Positions 48,205 through 57,605 of a stretch of 64,000 bases of DNA are shown piece by piece. The notes under the pieces are model-generated. The model saw only the letters and a program-made list of their open reading frames with translations. It had not been told where the DNA came from and searched no databases. The position numbers and the translations under genes were made by a program. Source of the DNA: Circinella umbellata (Eukaryota; Mucoromycota; Mucoromycetes; Mucorales; Lichtheimiaceae); the NCBI GenBank assembly GCA_025093555.1, contig JAIWNF010000058.1, positions 186,001-250,000 on the forward strand, given 5' to 3'. Every line of letters starts with the position of its first letter. Position 1 is the stretch's first letter.

Positions 48205-48566
48205 TTAAGGTAGGGGTTGGGTAGTAGGAGAGTTAGAAACATTCATGGCGTCCTCTGGTGCTGGTTCGTCCGTGTCATAATCGTCATTTGGATGACTCAA
48301 GTAGTCAATTTCTCGTAGTACACGTATGAGGGCTGGCCAGACCGTTTGCCTTTTACCGAAAGTCAGACCAACTTCAGACCTTGGGAGATGGTTGAGTATA
48401 TAGTCGAGTGGTTGTTGTTCATGCCTTAATGAACGGATATCTCCGAAAGCACCCTTATTAAGGGCTTCAAGAAGGGTGAGTAGTAGTGGGCAAGAACCAT
48501 AATATTCTCGGTTGGCAGTAATTACACCACAGCGGCAGTTATTAAGTGGGTAAGATGGTAGCTAGT
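48205..48566 (-). pseudogene. LINE-like retrotransposon 3' remnant
   Basis: An open minus-strand stretch of about 115 codons ends at a TAA (48205-48207). It has a C-x-C-x-C-like start (NNCRCGVITANREYYGSCP) and then LLTLLEALNKGAFGDIRSLR, LDYILNHLPRSEVGLTFGKR, WPALIRVLREIDYLSHP and an acidic Pro-rich end. This resembles the C-terminal region of non-LTR retrotransposon polyproteins I know from mucoralean genomes. No reverse-transcriptase core is left, which fits the usual 5' truncation of LINE copies. Confidence 0.5.
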
Positions 48567-49287
48567 GCATTCTCCATTTAATTAGCCGGTGTTGATCATG
48601 ACAAAGACTATATACAAAGAAGGGAGGTGGAAGAGAAATCGAAATTTTTGTTTTTACAATGATCTGGACGATAATGAATAAATGATGGGTAATATAATGA
48701 TGTGTTGGCTAAAGATATTTGAATGTGTACGGAAAAATAGAGAGAGGTAAAAAAGAAAGAATAATCAATCTATCAAGTCAATTTTTCGTTTTTGTGCCTT
48801 GGGTGTAATCAACACAGGTGGAAGGTTTGTGGAAATGCTATTGGGGGTCTCAACAATCACCACGCCTTGATTATTGTTTTTGGCAAGTTCATTGTCCAAT
48901 TTAACATACAGATCTGATAACGAGTTCTATAACATATATCAAATATGTTTGTTAGTACGTATTGTAAATAATAATTTAATAGCCTCATTTATCAACAACC
49001 CTTCTTATAGATAAGCTATTTAATTACCTTCCATTTGAACAAAAAATCTAATGTTTCTTTAAATTTTTTGAGTTGAGTTACTCGGATTGATATCATGAGA
49101 TCCTGGTACGATTTAGCAACAATATAATTATCATTATATGTAAGTGTGTATGCATATGCATGACTACCTATAGGGGTGTTGACAACAAGTGTGATTAATG
49201 ATTATATGAAAAGAATTGAAAATAGAAGAATATAGCAAAAAAAAAAAACTCGTTACCTGCCCAGTCCATAGCAATGATCCAGTTATG

Positions 49288-49380
49288 CACCATGGGAAAT
49301 TTTTGGCACATTTGGGTGTCGAATTCTATTTCCCAAATGTGCCAAATGTGCCAAATGTGCCAAAGGTTTCCCATGGTGAT
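49288..49380. mobile_element. 93-bp hairpin insertion element (E2)
   Basis: The ends CACCATGGGAAA and TTTCCCATGGTG are perfect 12-bp inverted repeats. One arm holds TTTGGCACA once; the other holds its complement three times in tandem. TG flanks both sides (49286-49287 and 49381-49382) if a terminal AT is counted in the element. Removing the insert with one TG restores the frame MASHNWIIAMDW on the minus strand. Confidence 0.8.
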
Positions 49381-49839
49381 TGTGACGCCATCCTGATCAA
49401 TTTTGATAAAATTGTCGCGTTTGTTTCAAGATTTTTAGCTTGTTGTTTCAACAAGATTGATTCAGTGGCATCACTGCACTTCCATTCGTTGCTACACAAA
49501 TCGTAATTATTTTTATCCATCTGAGCTTTCACTAAAAGATCAATTTTATTCCCGTATGCGTATTCTTGTCCCGGAACGCCGTTATATCCTGCTAACGCTT
49601 GAAGTATTACCATAGGATCTTTGGTTGTTTTGGCGACGCATTCACCACTATACACCCACAAAGCATCCAAGAAAACGGTCAATTATCTGTATACTTTTTT
49701 TATTCTCCCTCTCTCCCCTCTTCTCCTCTCCACTCATTATTTCTTACTCTTCCAATAAAATGTCGGTATTTCGGAAAGAATATCCAAAATAACAGCGAAT
49801 CGTCTATATACAGTGGTTTCCGTAGCACTTTTATCATCA

Positions 49840-49935
49840 CACTATAAAAAAAATTCTGAGGTTTGGCCGCAATTGGCCGCAAGTGAATAGTACGGCCAAA
49901 TGCGGCCAAATGCGGCCAAACCTTTTTTTATGGTG
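49840..49935. mobile_element. 96-bp hairpin insertion element (E3)
   Basis: The ends are CACTATAAAAAAA and TTTTTTTATGGTG (one mismatch in 13). Inside, the 10-mer TTTGGCCGCA or its complement is repeated about twice in one arm and three times in the other. CA flanks both sides (49838-49839, 49936-49937). Removing the insert restores the minus-strand frame FEDWSDDKSATETTVYRRF. Confidence 0.85.
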
Positions 49936-51188
49936 CAGACCAATCTTCAAATTGGGTTATGCTAAAAAAATAAAAATAAAATTCAAATGGTTATTTTTTG
50001 TATTCTTATTAAGCTCATTCCAGTTAATACTTACGTGATGTGTAACATGTTTAGCATTTTATATATATCACTAGATTTTTGTTTACAATATTTCGTTTGT
50101 TGAATGTGAATTTTTCAATGATTGTATCTGCATTTTTAATTGTACTAGCAAATAGAAGTATAACTCTTTGCTTAGTTTTTTTTTTTTTTTTCATTTCCTT
50201 TTCTCTGCTTTCTTCTCTCTCTTTCTACTTTTTTTTTTATCTATCTTTTATAATATCGTTGAATACCTTGATAGCTTCTTCAGATAACCCAGTTAGCGAG
50301 GGTATTTCAGTATTTTGAGCAGATTCAAGTTGTGTCGATGTTAAAATTGTCTTAAGAAAATCTACAGATTTTGGAGATATCAAATTGACGATACTCGACA
50401 TTGATAATCTATTGTATTATTCAATAAAACGAGTATTAATTATTATAAAACTCAATATTTAAGAAAGATAATATATTAAAAAAGGTAATGAGCATATTAC
50501 TTTGTGTTAATGTCGGTGCTGTTATCCCAACCTTCTTTAAGTAAATTTCCCGCAGCAGCGCCAAGTAACCGGTCGTGAAGTGTAACTTTCGATTGTATTA
50601 ATCGATCAATGAAGGATTTGGCATTATTATCTAATTTATTGCCATTGATCTATAAAGAAAAAAGTTTATTGATTAATAAAAACGAAAGCAAAAAACAAGA
50701 TACATATAGCGAAATACACGCATATGTCTTTTGGTATTACATATTAGACCTACTACAAACTGAACGTAAATTTTCATGAAATGTTCTGCATCAGATAAGT
50801 AATCGCTACTCTCAAGAAAATATCTTGTTCATTGGTGGTACTTTGGTCTTCTGTGGGAACACTTTCTTGGCTATTTTCACTTTCTTCATTTTCAGCTACG
50901 CGTCTCAAACGAACCAAAGCTTGAATTATATATGCTTGTGTTGAATTTCTCTGTATAATACAGAAGAAGAAAAACGAGAGAAGAAAGTCAATGATTGAGG
51001 TTAGAAAAGCATTAGGTGAAGAAATAAATAACAAATAACAAAAAAAAAGCATTATTACCAGTTCTTCAAGTTCTTTATAATATATCAACCACATCTTTTG
51101 TTCGTACTTGGTTGGTCTATCATGTTGAAGCGAACATGGTAGCATGTCAATTTCAATGTCAATGTCAGTTTGTTCGTTATTTGATAAT

Positions 51189-51954
51189 GGCAGGTACTGA
51201 AACTCATGCCATCCTGCGGTCGTGCCATCCCCACATGACTGCGTTTATTTTATTTCGCTGTGCTTGGTCGTGCCATTGATCCTTCCTTACTACCCTGCGC
51301 TGCCGTGAAAGTTGTACCTTTGCATAGATAATATTTTCCAACATATAATGACGTTAAAAAAGCCGGTGCTTTTGTTTCGTTTTGAATATTTTTCTTTTTG
51401 GTTCAGTAGTGTAATGATAATGAATTAACTTATTCAACTTACTAAAAGCACATGATGAATTAAAAATAAAAATATCGTACATTTATATTATATAAATAGA
51501 GTACGGGATTATAACAGGGGTGAAATAAAATGATAAATAATGCGAAAGTTGATTAAATCTTTTTACTAAAGGAAAAGTTTAAGAATAATATAAATGTTAG
51601 TAGTAGAAAACCATAAAATAAGTACAATAACTATTAAAAAAAAGATAAAGAAGACCAAATGTGTATCTATAAGATAAACTATTTCCCAAAAATCATATTT
51701 GGAATTGTAATAATGTATAAGTGGTCAAGTTAACATGCATATCATGTACTTCCATTAACCAAAAGTAATACTTACATTGGTAAAGAGGGTTTGAGTAAAA
51801 GATATTCATTACGTATTACCTGATAAATAAGATTAATCTATCATCTATACACAGATGTGATCTTATTATTATAAAGCTCATATATCATAATATCAAGTGA
51901 CCGAAGACAGCGGAGTCAAATTATGGGGAGATGGCACGACTTTTGGTTGCTCTT
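51189..51954. mobile_element. MULE-like non-autonomous element, copy 2 (766 bp)
   Basis: Same termini and body as 45120-45878. It is flanked by the 9-base repeat TTTGATAAT (51180-51188 and 51955-51963). It interrupts the coding sequence of the minus-strand gene at 48765-52238. Removing the element plus one repeat copy joins DIKYVLS to NNEQTDID in frame, so the insertion is recent relative to the gene. Confidence 0.85.
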
Positions 51955-52238
51955 TTTGATAATACATACTTGATATCTAACTCTGATCTCAAACTACGGA
52001 TCAAAAAATTGTATTCATTTATCCAATGCGTAAAATAGCCTTGTGGGCTAGAAACATCGGTGTTTAAGGTAAACTCTGCGAGTTTCGCGTTATATTTGTT
52101 TATGAAACCTTTCATGGTGGGGTTTATTGAATTTACGACGTAATCCTCAAGTTCTAACACAAAATAAACAATGAGCAAATCTTTCCACAAAAAAAATAAC
52201 TGTGACTTACCTTGCCATCCAGAATTACAAGTTGCCAT

Positions 52239-54419
52239 TGTGAATGTTGTATGATTAAAGTATAAGATCTATTGCAGTATCTCTTTATTTTGTTGATGGG
52301 AAGAAAGAAAGAAAGTGAAATCCTTGATAAAAGAATTGATCAATGGTTATAACAACAGCAATAATCCGCAGCAATGCATGATCTGCATGAAGTAAACATG
52401 TGAAACTAAAAGGCACCGGGTCAAAAAAAAAAAAGAAAGAGGCCTAGAAGGAAGGGATCATGTCCAAAATTGGAAATGAATCGGTTTTTTTTTACCAATA
52501 CACCGGAACGTTTTCCGGTTTCTTTTCTCTAATAAAATAATTAGTATATGAAAAAAAAAGACTGTAAAAAGTTCAAGTTATTGAAAAAGTAAACAGCGTT
52601 CTTAATTTTATTACGAGAACAATCCAGTCATTGTGGTAAAAAAACAGAAAGAAAGGGGGAAAGGGTTGACATTACGTGAATAAAATAAAAAGTAACCATG
52701 AAAAGTGGTGTCATTTTTAATTATGCAAGAAAATTCTGCAAAATCTTTCTAATACGTACTTTGGGCGGTGTGTGTAGCTGACGGAGTGGACTTGAAGGAG
52801 TACGAGTAAATAGAAGTTTTTACCTTATTTTTTTTTCAGATTGCTATAATATATAGGTACGGCTAACAAGACCAATGGAAAACTGTATCTAATTGGGGGT
52901 AAGGATAGGGCATTTTTGTAGAACGATCAATTGGAGGGCAAGATTTAGCCAGTGGCATTGAATCGTTAACAGATAAAATTATAAAAAAATATTTATGTGA
53001 TAAATAAAAGGATTACAGTAAGATTATTATACAGGACGGACTACTTTTTTGTTACACCTTTGCACGTTTTCTCACAAGAGTTTATAGAATGTTTATTTTC
53101 TTCTTCTTTCTCTTAGTTTAGGCCTTTGGATATTGTACTAATGTCAGGTGCCTTAAACAAGTTAAACTCACTTTTAGCACATAATGCTATTGATTGGTTT
53201 CTCATGATTTACTGGATTAAGACTTTTCTTTTCAGTCAGAATACAATAATATACTGTTCAGCTGCCAAGACCGTGTTTGATTTGATCGCTGTGATTTTAT
53301 TTTTGGTGTGCATAGAGAAAAATAAGGGATAGAAAATACATAGAAAGGCGAAAAATAGAACGATATAGAAATTAAATTATGTCTCCAGTTCCTAGGACTA
53401 TATAAAGTTCTCTTTTAAAAAAATGTTATGAAAGTGCGCAAATAAGAAAAAGAGACAGTTATTTAAGAACGCATTAAGAACAAGTACCTACATATAGTTT
53501 GTTAATCAACATTTACAAATTCTAAAAGATATACGTAGTGAGTTGAAATGTATATACTAAGCACATTCTTCGAAAAAAGTTTCATAGTACTGTTTCCCGT
53601 TAATTCCACATCCCTTTATTTTCACAGAAAAATGAAAAATCCCCCTATGAAATTAATAGGGATCGTCTGTATAGGCATTCGTATGATATAGTTGGCAATA
53701 GAGTAAGTAAAAATCCGTGAAGCCCTATAAAAAATATATGTTAACAATACCTTTGTGTCAAGCAAGATAATAAAGCTTCTTGATATATAAAGTATATATA
53801 GCATTTTCCCAGCAAGATATACGGTTTTATATAAGTGTATATTAAGACACCTTAAAAAACATGAAAAATATATCCGATCTTTCCTACGTAAAAGTATTTC
53901 ATCTCTCCCTTCCTTAGGTTCACATGCGTAACATTATATTTTACTAAGAGACCATTATATACTACTGTAACAAATATCGTAATTGTCAGCTCAGTTTTGT
54001 TCAGTAATTTAGCGTAATTAGCCAAGTTAATTCTTTTCAGGTACTCAATTATCGTAAATTATTATTGCATAAATCCACCTCCTTAAATTTAAATGTATAT
54101 TTTTTTACCCTTTTGATAAGCTAGTAACGAAAGGGACGTGTGGTTTTTTATTCTTTTTATACAATAAAAGTAATAAATTATAAGCTTTTCAATGTCATTG
54201 GTTTTTGTTGACATAGGATAAAAAGTAAATAAATAATACGTATATACAAAAGCATATTGTAATTAATAACCATTAACTAGTAAAAAGTTCCTGCAGAAAA
54301 TAAAGGTGTTTGTTTACCGTGTATTATAAATATTACATTTTTTCAAATAAGTTGAAATTATTTATTTTTATTACGCATGGTGAAATTAAACTGAACGTAG
54401 TTTATTGCTCTCTTCTGTT
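52239..54419. other. 2.2-kb intergenic region
   Basis: AT-rich and mostly featureless. A short inverted repeat (CCGGAACGTTTTCCGG) lies near 52503. The frame at 53126-53332 is hydrophobic and looks like chance. I see no gene. Confidence 0.35.
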
Positions 54420-55227
54420 ACAAATGGGGAAAACTGAAAAATCTGCGGAGCAACAAAGAAAAAGGCATAGTAAAAAACGACAGTACAGAGATACCAATGA
54501 AGGGGGTGGGTAGGGGTTGACTAAATTAAAATAGAAGGTAGTGAAGGAACAATGTCAAGAAGTTTTTTTTAAATACTGCACAGTAACCTCATGTTCGTCA
54601 AACCAAAGGTCTTCTTTCCTGGACTTCAGCCATTAGAAAAAATAAAATTTGAAAATCACTACGTAGATATAACAACACAATCAGACAGCATCACGGTAAT
54701 AACAAGTAATCTAAAAACAGCCATAGAACAACATTTTAAAAGTACACACACACAACGCTACCAACTAAGGAGCAGTAAGTTAGCAAATCAATGTCGTCAG
54801 CAATTGGTAATTGATCCAATTCTATAGCTGCCAATGACACCTGCAGAACGTAGTTATGTATTTACCACCGCCTAGGTTGGATCACAAACCACCAAAAACA
54901 ACTTTGTCATAATTGTCACCATAAAACTCGGCTATCAAAACAATACTTACTTTCTTGCCATCAGGTGCAGGGATTGTTATCAATTTCTAAATCATCAGCG
55001 ACCCTATTTCTTTTGTTCTCAATCGACTCCCCTAAGCATCTCCAACATCACACCAGAAACGTGTCTATTTGAAAATCATCCGGCGAAAAATCTGCTTCAT
55101 TCTACACCAATTTCACCGTACCTATCGTCCTGATTATTATACTACCACTTCACCACCAGTCACTCAATTTGGACATTTATTACTGAATAGATTAAAACGC
55201 CACTTGAAGCATACGCATCTCCTTTAA
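54420..55227 (+). pseudogene. LINE-like retrotransposon remnant, plus strand
   Basis: Segments in different frames: MGKTEKSAEQQRKRHSKKRQ (54424), PKVFFPGLQPLEKIKFEN to RYQLRSSKLANQCRQQLV (54591-54824), then LCHNCHHKTRLSKQYLLSCH (about 54890-54960, a C-x2-C...C-H zinc-knuckle-like motif). A final block, FHRTYRPDYYTTTSPP to RLKRHLKHTHLL, stops at 55225-55227. The zinc motif followed by a basic end resembles the C-terminus of non-LTR retrotransposon polyproteins. Multiple frame breaks; dead copy. Confidence 0.45.
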
Positions 55228-55861
55228 ACATATATATATATATATATATATGTGAACAACCCCCCACCAAACCAGCAAACAAAGTATCCTCATCTCTTTG
55301 GACATTGTTCCTTCACTACTTTCTATTTTAACTTGGTCAACCCCTACCTCACCCCTTCATTGATATCTCTGTACTGTCGTTTTTACCTACGCCTTTTCCC
55401 TTGCTGCCCCGCATATTTTTCAGTCCCTCCCCCTTTGTGAGCAGACGAGAGCAATAAGCTGAAATCAGTTACTGAATATATGATAAGACCAATAAAATCT
55501 GTAGTACAAAGGTGCTATATACATAAGGCGCTCCGATTGCATAAAGAAAATCATTCCAGTTAGTTACTTAAAAAGATATGATGACAAGAAAGAAACATAT
55601 AGATATATTCTTTATCATTAGATATACAATTTAATACGAATTAAAAAAATAGGGGATAAAAGAAGCAAGATACGACTTCTTTCTAACGCCAGCAAAAAAA
55701 AAAAATCAGGAGCATTTATGCAAAATATTTGAAAGATATATCATTATAAAACAACTGTGCTGTACCTAATAAAATAATACAATACAGTTAATGGAATTTA
55801 TATATATATAAAAAAAAAGAGAAATTGATCTTCTTTATTTTATTTTATTTTATTTTTATAA
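55228..55861. other. Upstream region of the P450 gene
   Basis: A TA microsatellite directly follows the LINE-like stop, followed by AT-rich sequence and a T-rich leader ending at the P450 start. I see no gene. Confidence 0.4.
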
Positions 55862-57605
55862 ATGTTTTTAAATTCAGGATATAACAGTACTCTTTCCTTA
55901 ACCTGGAACCAAAGAACTAGCCTTTTTTCAAGTCTGGCTATTTCAACAACATCAGATACCGTTTCCAAAGACAACAAATGTATACTGACGATACTCTCGG
56001 TGGTCTTCAGCTCTTATGTGGTGTGGAAAATAGTGGCTCGGAAAGAACAACAGCATAAACATATCAAAGTAAAAAATGCTCCTGGCCGTATTCCATTTTT
56101 GGGTCATACCCTTCAATTGTATTTTGATCCTGTAAGTTTTATCAATCGGTGCAAAAAAGAAAGAGGGCCTGCATTTCGTGTTAGTCTCGTAGGTCAAGAA
56201 TTTTATGTCATGACGGGTACATTGATCCATGATATGTGTTACTCTCCAAAAGAGTTCGATCATTATGATGGTATTCAGTTCATGGCACCTATTGATCGTA
56301 TTTTACGAATTTGTTATCAGCACAAGTACGATATGAATATGTTACAAACACGAGTAAATAATCCAGGTATATAAATAATTATTAAACGACATAAAAGAAT
56401 CATATACAGCAAATCATATCGATATGCTAATATAGCTTTTTTTTAATAAAATAGTTAATCATACTATCAGAAATAACTTTAAATCGTCTCAACTTGGAAT
56501 TTTTTCCAAACGCATTCAGCAAGGATTGTCCAAGGCTCTTGAAGCACAACTCCATCTTGAACCGGGAGAGAAACGGGAATTGAGTATCAGAAATGACAAG
56601 ACACTTCGAAATATATTACTACGGTTGACATCACTCTGTTTTATCGGTAGCGAAGTTGGAGATAATCCAAAGCTTATATCAGCTACAGATGAATTTTGTC
56701 GCAAGACTATTCAAGCTGGACTTATACTCAATTCATTTCCCGAATGGTTTGCAGTACCCATCATCAGACGATTTGTGACAGTAGAAAAGAACCTTGATTG
56801 TATTATGGGTTTGTTGGTGCCACAGCTAGAAAACGTTCGGTCAAGACAAAAAGTCTCTGGATGCCATGACGAAAAGGAAGAAATAAGTTTAGCTTCCTTG
56901 GTACTTAATATGACCAAGCACAACGGCGAATTATATACACCAGAAGAAGCCGCTTTATATTTTGCAAGAATTAGTTTATCAGGTGGTATTGCACCTGGGT
57001 TCGCTACTACTTTTATGTTGTTCGAAATTGCTCGACGACCTTCCTTGGTAAACGATCTGCGCAAGGAAATTGAAAAATTAGAAGAAAACGAACGTACACC
57101 AGAAAAAATTAGCCAGATTAAACTTTTGGATTCCATTTTACGAGAAGTTTTTCGTTGCAAGATATCTTCACTGGGAATGTTTCATAAGACAAGAATGGAT
57201 GTAACATTAGCTACAGGAGAAACAGTACCCAGGGATTGTATGACTCTTGGCGCATTACTTGATGCTCATACGGATCCCGCTATCATGAAGCAAACATCAA
57301 ATCTAGGTAAGCCGATACCGGTGCCTTTGGATCAATTCGATCCTTATCGGTTCTTAAATGTACAAGAGAACGGTTGTACCAAGAAAAGCACCTCTTTGGG
57401 ACCTGAATATATTACATTTGGACTTTCCCAGCACTCATGTCCGGGTAGATATTTGGGTACATTAATTATAAAATATGTTGTTGCAGAAATTTTTATGAAA
57501 TTTAACATTACCATTAAACTGGGAAGAGAGCAACAAGACAGTGATCTTTTTGGTTTGGTACGATTACCACCCCCCGGTGCATTTATATTTGAAGCAAGGA
57601 CTTAA
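55862..57605 (+). CDS. Cytochrome P450 monooxygenase
   Basis: Two exons, 55862-56366 and 56455-57605, encode 551 residues. The N-terminus carries a membrane anchor at about 40-58, followed by the proline/glycine hinge APGRIPFLGHT. K-helix ExxR is present as REVFR. The PERF-type segment is FDPYRFL. The heme loop reads FGLSQHSCPGRYLG, with C497 as the thiolate ligand. The I-helix is unusual: where most P450s have (A/G)Gx(D/E)T(T/S), this protein reads SLSGGIAPGFATTF, without the acid-Thr pair. It resembles the CYP7/8/51-like end of the family; the clan cannot be fixed here. Role: ER-bound oxidation of a lipid or secondary metabolite, substrate unknown. The gene is isolated next to a repeat island, with no cluster partners visible. 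Confidence 0.88.

Larger units (their letters stand above)
48765..52238 (-). pseudogene. Lineage-type gene with PD-(D/E)XK-like core, broken by three insertions
   Basis: Minus-strand gene starting MATCNSGWQ at 52238. An intron follows, then ELEDYVVNSINPTMKGFINK, a MULE-like insertion, MLPCSLQHDRPTKYEQK, STQAYIIQALVRLRRVAENE, FIDRLIQSKVTLHDRLLG and FLKTILTSTQLESAQNTEI. Next come FEDWSDDK (hairpin E3 inserted here) KSATETTVYRRFAVILDIL, LDALWVYSGECVAKTTKD, GNKIDLLVKAQ...SNEWK, LLKQQAKNLETNATILSKLI, MAS (hairpin E2) NWIIAMDWAG, QDLMISIRVTQLKKFKETLD and a tail ending QKRKIDLID at the stop 48765-48767. IDLLV...NEWK gives the D...ExK spacing of PD-(D/E)XK nucleases (inference). A single-base excess in a T-run at 49672-49675 shifts the frame, and 50050-50300 is also decayed. 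The function of the family is not established. Confidence 0.65.

Noticed and set aside
49840..49935. Reading the E3 insert as an intron (it ends TTTTTTTTATAG on the minus strand).
   Set aside because: Splicing at the nearby GT would shift the frame, whereas exact removal with the CA duplication restores it; terminal inverted repeats and tandem units also point to an element.
45120..51954. One LTR retrotransposon bounded by the two 0.76-kb direct copies.
   Set aside because: Each copy has its own different 9-bp duplication and inverted ends, and the interior holds unrelated host-gene remnants; they are two separate insertions.
53126..53332. 68-codon hydrophobic frame in the 52-54 kb spacer.
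   Set aside because: Low complexity, no signal peptide pattern, no family likeness; expected by chance in AT-rich DNA.
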